NCBI RefSeq assembly: GCF_023856365.1
Contig: NC_064534.1
Span: 13,040,536-13,104,535 of the forward strand
DNA length: 64,000 nt
Origin: Brienomyrus brachyistius
Taxonomy: Eukaryota; Chordata; Actinopteri; Osteoglossiformes; Mormyridae
Reading direction: 5' to 3'
The notes under the pieces were generated by a model that was not told where the DNA came from, ran no database searches, and saw only the letters and a program-made list of their open reading frames with translations. The translations under genes and the position numbers were made by a program. Below are positions 52,227-61,200 of the stretch, in pieces. How positions within the stretch are numbered: position 1 is the first letter of the stretch; each line of letters begins with the position of its first letter.

Positions 52227-54059
52227 TTACAGCATTGCTTTATGGGAGCTGCTATTCAGGTGCTTGTGAAAAAACACCTGAATGCGTTTCCAAAGGTCCA
52301 CGTGCGCATCTGCATGGACCTTCGCATTACCCCCAAAAGCAACTACTTGCCCTACAGCAGCATGAACGCCAGAAGGATAAAAGGGCATATAAGGAACCTC
52401 CAGAAAGTGCCCTGCCTTTGGGTACTTTACTACCTCAAAGTTCTCTTTCCCATGATCCTTCAGTCTCTTGGCAGCCTGCTCTGCAAAGAGGTAGCTATTC
52501 CAGTTTCTGTCATCCTCTGATGCCACGAAGAGGAACTTACCATTGGCTCTCTCGATTGGGATGAGGGACGCTTTATTTACCTCTGCCGTGGGGTCAATCA
52601 AAACATCCCTGATGTCCATAAGTCCGGACTCGTTGATTCTTATTTTGCTGACATCAACCTCAATTGCAGGGAAGATCCGGTCTTTGTAGTGCAGGGGGAA
52701 TACGGTAGCGGCATTACAGCCATTGATCCACACAGTGGCAGAAACGTCTGGCAGGAGTGATGCTATAGCCAAAGCCAGATCTCCACTCTTAGAAATCGAA
52801 ATAAGGCCAAGACCAGGAGCTTTGACCTACCATTAAAGAACGACGCAAAGTGTCACATGGAAGCACAAGTGAAATCTATGAGGAAATAGCTTCCTTTTCC
52901 ATCTAAGATGGTCACTTTAATGAAAATAATTTAAAGGAAATGTCTGCCATTTACAGACGGCAATGCAATGTACAAAATACAAAGGCATATAAAGGTTAAA
53001 AAGCTCAATTATGCATATAAAGACACTGCTTTTATGGTAGTTGCCATTTTAACATATCATGTATGACCTTACATGTTCTGAACACAAACCTCAGGTTGAC
53101 TCCGCAGGAACGTCAAGGCCTCTTCAAAGTATTCTAGGTCAAAGTGGGTAACGGTCTTGGGCAAATCGTCGTATCTGTAGAAGGCCAGACACAAGACTAC
53201 GAACCCCTTGTTTGCCAGCAGGCTGCCACGTATCTCTGTCAAGCCACCGCCAAACGTGTAAAGGTCAAGAACCGCTGGGAAAGGACCTGGCCCTGGTCCA
53301 CAGAAAATAGAGCAGTAAACAGGTTACATCCTCATCCTCACACACAGAAAATAACGTGCAGCGATTTAAGAATTAAGAAGTGTTATAAAAGCACGTTGTA
53401 ACACAGCATATAACCTTTCCCTATTATATATACACTCTTGCCCTGAAAGGCATTTTAGAAATACAGAACCTTATGTTTTCAGTTGCCAGTGTCACAGTTC
53501 ATTTGTACAAATAAACAGAAATGCATTATTAAAACTAACCAGGTGGAAAGAACAAGGTACCCCTTATTCTTCCAAATTTTACAGGTACCCTGCGAGCTCC
53601 TTCTACCATAAACCGCCTTTCCACTGTCGCGTTTCCGAGCGGTTGTCCCAAATCCGAGGTATCAGCTACCTCGATATTAACCAAAAATGGACTCGATGTA
53701 TCTTTTTTCAAAAGTCTGCTATGGGGTGTTTCTGGTGCCATTGACCAGAACAGACCCATAGGCTCGACACCAGTGAAGCTGCCACTCAGAGAACTAGAGG
53801 TTCCTAAATCAACAGTACCACTGGTGTCTGCGCAATATACAGCAGATGATTTAAAAACTACGCCTTTGTCGTCAGTAAGTTTGGCTCTCAGCTCCACACT
53901 TTGCTTTGGAATCAGTCCCTCCACTTTAATTTGCAGCGGCTCATCGAATAAAATCTTCGAGCTGGGAAGTATCTGTATGCGAGCCCGAGATCCCATTGCT
54001 GATGGCGTAAAATGAAACGACCGAACGCAAATCCGCGTTATTAGCGCACTAAGGTGCAT
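52227..54059 (-). CDS. Acyl-CoA thioesterase, ACOT1/ACOT2/BAAT family, 3 exons, complete
   Basis: Family enzymes hydrolyse fatty acyl-CoA, or in BAAT conjugate bile acids, by an alpha/beta-hydrolase Ser/Cys-Asp-His triad. Exons on the minus strand: 54059-53540, 53292-53090, 52826-52227 (TAA), all GT-AG and in phase: 1323 nt, 440 aa. The N-terminal beta-sandwich domain includes GSFTGVEPMGLFWSM. The hydrolase domain includes YDDLPKT and LEYFEEA. By alignment with ACOT1/2 the nucleophile is Ser253 in SISKSG, the acid is Asp347 in SEDDRNW and the base is His381 in KAGHFLE. Ser rather than Cys argues for a thioesterase over BAAT. Two in-frame starts exist: Met1 (54059, with a TGA upstream in frame) and Met22 (53996, context GCAATGGG). 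Residues 1-21 are basic and hydrophobic without acids, like a mitochondrial presequence. From Met22 the protein is 419 aa, the length of cytosolic ACOT1. The C-terminus KAML is not a canonical peroxisomal signal. I leave the symbol blank because fish have many co-orthologues. Confidence 0.95.
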
Positions 54060-54250
54060 GTTGATAGAATCGCGTCTTCGGCTGAATTTTCAGGGTCACG
54101 CCACGGTGCGCAGTATCTAAATTGAAACGTACGAGGGACGTCTGTAATTTTGCTGCCACCTGCTGACGTGGAGGTAGTAGTTGTTAAGAGTTCAGTGCCT
54201 TGGAGTTTTAATGCGAAATGTAACTTTTGTATTTCCCGTTGCCACAATTA
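54060..54250 (-). promoter_or_regulatory. Upstream region / likely promoter of the thioesterase gene
   Basis: About 190 bp upstream of Met1 carries several CpGs and a TGACGT (CRE-like) core at about 54161-54166. It lacks an obvious TATA box and any clear direct-repeat PPAR element. The in-frame TGA shortly before Met1 marks the 5' limit of the reading frame. Promoter identity is inferred from position. Confidence 0.3.
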
Positions 54251-54567
54251 AATCAATGTTGCATTATTAAGTTACGCAAAGAAACACAGCTAATATTAAT
54301 AAACTAAAATTGCAAAATGCAGTTAAAATAAGTTCATTGACTTTAAAATATGGTTCGCCAATCCCTCGTTGGACAGAACAGGTTTGTAACAGTTTGTTTC
54401 AGCACTTCCATAAGTTTTTCAATAAAATACATCGACAAAATGAAAACGTGTTTTTAAATGTGCAATCACTGAATTTCTCTAAAAATCCACAAACACATAA
54501 AATTATAACTGCTAATAAGCAATTTAATGTAATTACTTGATTACATATATCAGTTGTAAAATTAAGA

Positions 54568-55250
54568 TAAAGATAAGGATGCTTTATTGTCATTGTAAGT
54601 ACAATGAGATTGAGTTTGGAACACGGCAGCAGATGCATAGTGAATTTTACAATTAAATAGAATCCTAAAATAAATCATGTACACTGGTAAGTTGGTGGGT
54701 GAGCAATTTCACAGAGGTAGAGTTTGTGGTTTAAATAAACATCCATCCATCCATTTTCCAAACCGCTTATCCTATTGAGTCGCGGGGTTAAATAAACATC
54801 CATCCATCCATCCATCCATTTTCCAAACCGCTTATCCTATTGGGTCGCGGGGTTAAATAAACATAAATATGGATATTGCACATGTTAGGGTATTGCATCA
54901 GAATGTTCGAGATCAGTGCTGTGAGTTCAGAAGTGTGATGGATATGAGGGTAAGAACTGTTCCTCGGCTGGCTTGTGCAAGCGTACAGGGTTCTGTAGCG
55001 TCTGCCAGATGGCAGAGGTGTAAAAAGTTTGTGTCCAAGGTGAGTTGGGTCCTTGATTATTTTTTTCAGCTCTGCAGCCGCACTAGGTGTGATGGATTTC
55101 TTATAGTGATGAAGACTGGGTACCAGTGATCTGCTGGGTTGTCTTGATGATGCGCTGCATGGTCTTCCTGTTCTCCGAATATATGATTCGGTAACATTTC
55201 TGTAAAACAGAGAAATCATTATGGGATATCTGGGGTTTCGAGTTGTCATG
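54568..55250. repeat. Dispersed fish repeat ('TTTATTGTCATTGTAAGTAC' family), interrupted
   Basis: The block opens with 'GCTTTATTGTCATTGTAAG' and runs through 'TTCTGTAGCGTCTGCCAGAT' and 'GTGTAAAAAGTTTGTGTCC', motifs I recognise from dispersed repeats common in teleost genomes. It is interrupted at 54741-54852 by two short retroposon tails (separate entry). The family's class is not clear to me. Confidence 0.55.
54731..54862 (-). mobile_element. Two tandem ultra-short SINE 3' ends with (ATGG)n tails
   Basis: TTAAATAAAC occurs three times (54731, 54788, 54853). Between the copies sit two near-identical inserts that on the minus strand read 'CCGCGACCCAATAGGATAAG', 'CGGTTTGGAAAATGG' and then (ATGG)n. 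These are only the last ~45 bp of the SINE family plus tail. The two inserts differ mainly in tail length (8 bp longer in the second) and one substitution. Confidence 0.75.
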
Positions 55251-55574
55251 AGTTGCACACGGATGCCATCCCATCTATGGGGAAAAAAATTACAAAACAA
55301 TTTCTTTTGAAAATGTGCACTTCCTTCTCACCATCCCCCCAAATTGTGTAACTGTCACTCACGTAAATGTAAATCTACCGACTATATCAGCGGCACTCTA
55401 CTGGTGAACTCTGTGTTAGTATTTGGGCTAAATGGAACTCGGTATTATAAGAGTGGAGGGGGTATGTTTTGAGTTGAAGATTATAAAATAGGTGCCACTC
55501 GTGATTGTAAGGTATTGGGCAAAATGTCATAGCTGTTGATAGGGAAGAATGAATAAGTGAACCTGAGAGAAAGG

Positions 55575-55875
55575 ATATATGCAGCGTGCTGTACAAGTCA
55601 GTTCATTGGTGGCACCTGGGGGCTGCAGTCCCACCTCTTCTCTGTATGTGGATTTTGTTTTCCCTGTGTTGCCCAGGGTTCCTCCAACAGTTCAAAGACA
55701 TGCAGTTCAAACTGGTGTCTATAAATGTGCCATGATGTGTAAGTGCATGCATATATGTGTCCTGCTTGGACTATCATCCCATAAGGAGTACCCCTGCCCT
55801 TGTATCCAGTGTTGCTCCGGATAGGATCCATCCCCCATCACGTGACCCTGATTTGTATAGGCGGTTGGAAGACAG
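55575..55875 (+). mobile_element. Near full-length, diverged tRNA-derived SINE, plus orientation
   Basis: In order it holds a degraded tRNA-like head ('TGGTGGCACCTGGGGGCTGC'), 'GGGTTCCTCCAACAGTTCAA', 'AGACATGCAG', 'CCGGATAGGATCCATCCCCC' and 'GTGACCCTGATTTGTATAGG'. It ends 'CGGTTGGAAGACAGACAG', the family's 3' end with a mutated ATGG tail. This is the most complete member in the window and gives the family's layout. Confidence 0.65.
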
Positions 55876-56830
55876 ACAGAGCACAACAGCGGCCTCCAGG
55901 TGAAAGGGGTATTATAACCTCGTGTAAAATGGTTTTTAAAACTAAATCCTACCCCCTAATGGTCATAAATGAAAGTCAAGAAGTTAGTACACAGCTGCTT
56001 TAAAATAAAGTTAAAATGTAACGTGGTTTTACTTTTATTTAAAGCGATTTTATTACTTTTGCCCTTGATATTTTAAATAATCAGCCTCCGGAAAGAACAC
56101 AAAAATAATATAACGAAAGAGTTTAAAAGAGCAACAAAACCTTACTCTGAATTAAAAAAAGAAAAGAAAATCAAGTGTTTATTTATAGGCCAGTGTCCTT
56201 TTGGTATTCACGTATTTTTTTTTCGCCTGCATTTATATTTGCTGTTTTGGACTCTCTTCGTATTTTCCTCCTGCGCATTGTTCTTTGTACTATCTCCCGT
56301 TCCACCACTTCCTTCGAAAGGTTGTCTTTTTTGGTGCCAGGTTACACTACAAAATCTGCCTCGTCGCTCACAGCAGACCTTTGTGCCAACATGTATATTG
56401 CACAACAATTTTCAGCGTCTTCAGTTATGCAATTAAGTTACTTACCACTTAAGCGGTTGGAAGATAAGAAACTTTAATCAAACTTGCTTTAATGCTAATG
56501 CATACCATATGATTATAGTACAAATAGAGTGATATATTTCAGCCTTTAATCTGAATCTATATAGGCTTTCAGAAAATGCCACTTCAAAATGGATTAATTT
56601 CACATATATTTCCTAAAATGCCCATGCATGTACTATAAATGACAAAAAAAACCAACTGATTAGTACGTCATTTTAAACTAAGTATCACTAGTACAATTTT
56701 GTTTGATAGGGAAATAATGAACAGCATGCACCACTAAGCGGATAAGTTTGACCACCGTAGTGCTGTGCTGGAATTAGGCATTGTACTCACATGATGCACA
56801 CTATAAAACGTGATTTGTGGCCGGTAAGCC
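55876..56830. other. AT-rich intergenic DNA, no gene seen
   Basis: No exon-like stretch or RNA gene is apparent. Reading frames here lack family resemblance and splice borders. Confidence 0.55.
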
Positions 56831-56843
56831 TTGTGTGACGACT

Positions 56844-56942
56844 GGAGTTGTAGTTCTATATTTTTGACGTTCGTTACAGCAGCCAGTAGCGTCTGCTGAG
56901 GCATTCCGTGGGGAAGATCTGCACACCAAGGACTACAACTTC
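56844..56942. promoter_or_regulatory. Inverted pair of ACTACAACT motifs (ZNF143/THAP11-type) near the aak1 promoter
   Basis: ACTACAACTCC reads on the minus strand at 56854-56844 and ACTACAACTTC on the plus strand at 56932-56942. ACTACAA-type sites are the core of SBS/ZNF143-THAP11 elements found near housekeeping start sites. Two in opposite orientation within 100 bp, about 1.1 kb upstream of the aak1 ATG, suggest promoter function. Binding is inference. Confidence 0.45.
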
Positions 56943-57049
56943 TGAAAATCCGATTATCTATCTATTTTTATTTCGACACCAGTGAGACACCCGCAACCTT
57001 AATCTGAAGTGAGAAACAGTCACCCCCCCCCCTTGTCAAGTTTACTAAA

Positions 57050-58058
57050 CACGAATGATAGGGCTTCTCGCTTCCTGTTTGGTCGCGTTTCCTGGTACGA
57101 GGATGAGCCACTCAGCTGTTTTTACCAGAGGCAAACGGAGCTCGGCGTTAGCCTGTTAGCCTGGGGCGGCAGCAGCCGGAGGAGGGAGACCGCCGCTTGG
57201 CGTTACGCGAGCTCAAGCGGGAGAGGAAGCTCACGGGGCGCCTGGGAGAAGGTCCCTCCCCGGGAACATAAGCGCGGATGACCGGGCGGTCACGCCGATG
57301 AAGCGCCGGACTGAATGGAGATGCTTCCAGTCAGAAAATTAGCTGCCAACTGCTCAAACTGGAGCTGGGGTTTAAAGTCCGTATAGGCAGCTGGTCGTCG
57401 CAGCGGTTTTTACTTGATGACATGAAGCCGGTGTCTTATTTGCCAAGACGCCATGGGCAGCAAATGATTGAATGTATTTTTTAACCCGAAAAAAAAAGAA
57501 ATATATCTGCTATCGTTTTTGATAGCGTGTGGTCGTTACCTGGTTAGTCCAATGAATATTTAAAATTAGCTCGCTAGCCTGCTATATGTGTACCTAGCAA
57601 GTGCTAACTGGCTAATCATCAAACAATCACGAGTAGCAGCATTTTTTATTGGGTTTATTTTATTTACACTGTTTGTTTTCGGTTTGTACTTTGAATTTTG
57701 TCTCGCTGGGTAACAACATCATTGACCTGGTCAATTTAACCTTGGCTTGTAATCACATAAATATGAAAGTGACAGGCAAATATTGACCTTATTCCGTTTT
57801 GTCGAGCGCCAGTAGACTGGGTTGACTTGACATCCGTTATAAGTACCGACTCCATTAGCGTATAAGCTAACTAGTTACCGTGTTTGGGCATAAGCTGCGT
57901 TTTTAAGCTAGCTAACCAGCTCCCTATCATCTTTTGGGCCACATTGCTAATATCGGAAGCTGGCGGCAGTTAATCATATCGTTTTCTTGAAACTGCTTAT
58001 TTTGTGATTTTTTTTTGTTTTTGTCCATAATAATTTTCTTCCTGCATTGTCACAAACA
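57050..58058 (+). promoter_or_regulatory. aak1: CpG-rich promoter and 5' leader of aak1
   Basis: The interval 57070-57310 is GC- and CpG-rich, with a GC box (GGGGCGGC) near 57162 and no TATA box, as expected for a broadly expressed gene. If transcription starts in this island the leader is about 0.8-0.9 kb. It would carry two short upstream reading frames, ATG 57278 to TGA 57301 and ATG 57298 to TAG 57342, which overlap. The exact start site cannot be read from sequence. The region from 57345 to 58000 is AT-rich. Confidence 0.5.
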
Positions 58059-58218
58059 ATGAAGAAGTTTTTTGACTCTCGTCGGGAATTGGTCAGTTCC
58101 GGACCCGGTTCTGGGGCGAGCTGTGGGGGCAGCGGGTCTGGCGGTTGTGGCAGTTTCATAGGGAGGGTTTTCACCATCGGCCGCTACCAGGTCACCGTGG
58201 ATGAGACGCTGGCAGAAG
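58059..58218 (+). CDS. aak1: AP2-associated protein kinase 1, first coding exon (partial gene)
   Basis: AAK1 is a Ser/Thr kinase of the NAK family that phosphorylates the mu2 subunit of AP2 and regulates clathrin-mediated endocytosis. The exon encodes 53 codons plus one base: [10 protein letters not shown], a Gly/Ser-rich linker, then [20 protein letters not shown] and EG across the junction, at the start of the kinase glycine-rich loop. [10 protein letters not shown] separates AAK1 from its paralogue BMP2K, which begins differently. The donor is GAAG then GTGAGG at 58219. The ATG context (ACAATGA, A at -3) is good. In-frame codons continue upstream to 58047 but contain no other ATG. The rest of the kinase domain and the Gln-rich tail lie beyond the window. 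Teleosts often keep two copies (a and b), which I cannot tell apart here. Confidence 0.94.
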
Positions 58219-61200
58219 GTGAGGTTTGCCAACTTCTTCCTTTTTCTGCCTCTTGTAATCATTCGCTTTCTTCCTCTTTTGGCTGACCACCATAGGCCCC
58301 TAGGACCGGCAACCAGCAAATTAGCTTGTGCATTTTGAATAAGATGTTATTAAAATATAAGAAATGAATTCCCACAGGATAAAGTCAGGTGGAGGATACA
58401 ACGTGTTTAACTTGTTTAATACAGCAAAGCCCAGGTGCATTACTGTAACAGCCTTTAATACAGTTGTTGATCATTCGACCATTTATCTGACTTATTTGGG
58501 CATTTGACCCACATGTAAGCCTTATAAATGACCTGCCTGTTTCTAGATTGTGGATACTCATGCTATGGAAAGTGTCAGCTGTTTAGCTTTCAACGTGTGC
58601 ATTTTTTTCCCTGGTAGTGTGGTTTGCTGATATATTGGGTGTCAGTTCACATGGGTTGTTTCTCCAGCTGAAGAAATGCTTTGAGTTCTTTGGCCTCTAA
58701 CAGAACATTTCTGTTCAGTGTCACCTGTGAATCTGGGGTGTCGGGGGTTCAGGTGTCAGACAGTTTGGTTGATCAGTGTCTGTCTGTATTGCATCTCGTG
58801 AATATTGTTTGTGCTTTACATGTTGTATTTGTTTTTGTTTATTAAGCTTACGTGAACAGATGATATTAACACACAACTATGTGCCTTACCATTGCATAAA
58901 AAGATGCATTTCCTTTGATTTGTAGCTAGTTTCATGAAGCTATTTCTGATTAAGGTGTTCAGATGGGATGGTACATGCTGAGGGCTCACTGCTGTTTCCT
59001 TGCATCTAAAGCAGGTTTTATTATAGATTTAAAAAAAAAAAACCCGTCTGAGATAAAATGCTATTGTTGTAATTAAGCTTTCTTTGGAACACAGGTCAGC
59101 ATCCTGGGGAGTAGCCTGCACTTTACAAAGGTGTTGGCAGATGGGTGACATGTTGACAGGCTGCACACTGTGTTAGCTTTGAAGTGAGCATTTGGGAGGC
59201 AAGATCATGATGTTGTAGTTTGCCGACTATGCTTAGCAGACTAAGTACCCTTTGGATGATGGGAAGGGATGAGTGGTAGCCCTGCATCCTCGAGAAGGCA
59301 GTACCAAGTGTGTCTGCTGACCAGACATAACATTTAGAGACAACAGCAGCCCATTCTATTTTTTTCCCTCAACATTGTTTGTCTTTCCTGAACATGGGTT
59401 AATCAGACAGTTTTCAGCACCCTAAGTTTCAGACATTGAGGGTGCTTTAACATGTCCTTGGTAATAGGGCTCATGTCCTTGGTAATGGGGCTGTCTGTCC
59501 AAAAAAAATGCCCCCCTCCACCACCACAGACTGGAGGAATTAGGATTGCTGCAGCAGAACATTGCAAAGGGCTGTCCTGTATAGTTAGTTTTCAAGGCTG
59601 TGTCCTGTTTAGCTCTACTCATCTTTAATGTGTTGTGACATGTATCCATATAAAATGTGCATATTTATTACATTTGTATGATATGCAGGAGGTTTAAACT
59701 TTGTTCAGCCAAGATGCATTGCTGCAGACCCAAGGGTTCGTTTCCTGTCTGGATCCTCCTCACATCCTCGTTAGCAGTGTGCTGACCCAGCCTCATTGGT
59801 TGCGCAAGCATTTGTATTTCCCTGCCCTGCGTCTGTGGTTCTGCAGTGCCTGGGAGAAGAGGGGCTTCGTGAGCATGTTATGTTTTGAGGTGCGCCCCTG
59901 GACACGCGTGCAGTTGCTGTGAAGGGTTGTTCGTTTCTGTGTCCAACCCGTCTTTGTCCTTGAAATGAAAAGACCAAGAGTTTGCATAACAACATAAAAC
60001 CAATATATTTAAGCCTGCAGGTGGCTTTTGTCATTGAGGACAGTTAAGGGTTTTAGGCTGTGCTAGGCTGGCAAGCAGACAGACGGGGTGTGTTGGCATC
60101 CTCCCTCCTGTCACTGTTGCGCTATGTGTTTTCTACATTAAAGCAGTGCTGAGTCATAAATCTCCAAATGGCCAGAATAAGTGAATGCTGGGAACATATA
60201 TTGAGCTTTGGTGTGTTTATACCATCTTGCAGAGAAATACAAACATGATGTGCCCCAACCTCAGGCACTCAGAAGCTATTTATTCATTGAATAGGCGTTG
60301 ATTAACATGATAGATCTTAATTTATATTAGCTAATATTTATGGATCTTTTTATGGTTCTTTGTGGGATTTTGGGCTGTTGTAGTAATTTGTATTTATATA
60401 TATTTACGTGTGTTTATTTTTTGATGTCTGTTCTATTATAGCTAGGCCCTGGTTACATTGTAAAGAACCCAATCATTGAGCAGGGCTAAATGTCTCTTGT
60501 CCATGTAAGAAGTGTATCCCATTTGTGATACCATGTAGAAACCATGACAAGCTGTTTATTGTATTTCTGTCCTTGCACTGAAAATGGAGGATTTGCAGTG
60601 CCTTTGGAGACAGTCTGACAGTAATCCTCTATGTCTAGTGAAGTCCTTTCTGTACAGTTGACTTATCTTCTGACAGCTTAATTTAGCTGCAGTAGATCTG
60701 TTCCTTGTCACATGCTGATTAAATGACTGTCTAGTGTGGCTTTGGCCATTCCTGTATGATCAGGCACCTGGACCACTGGCGTTACAAATCCGGCTCGGTG
60801 CAGCAGGAGAGAATGAACATTGAGGAGGCGCTTGAGGTCTCACCTGTGCTTAAAAGTAGGCCTAATTATTATAATAATCCTTTACTTGCCATTTACACAA
60901 GTATGGGTACATTGGAATCTTCTCTTCCACTACCCATTTTGCTCTCCATAGCTTGAGGGCCACAGTACAGGGACAGCCTTGGAGCTGGGGGTTAAGCGCC
61001 TTGGTCAGGGGCCCACGGACATGTGACTATTTTACCGAGGCCGGGCTTGAACTGGCAATCTTCTGATCACAGGCATGGAGACTTAGCCTGCTGTGCCATT
61101 CACTGTCCCCATACGTGTATGTGTGATGGGCAGTTCTGTTGGGCTGTGGTACGATCATTTTTGAGATTTGATCTAGTTAGTGGTTCTTCTCACTTAGCCA

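Noticed and set aside
52224..52564. Plus-strand frames opposite thioesterase exon 3
   Set aside because: Shadows of the minus-strand coding exon.
54041..54247. 68-codon frame just upstream of the thioesterase start
   Set aside because: Different frame from the gene, which has its own in-frame stop before Met1; no family resemblance.
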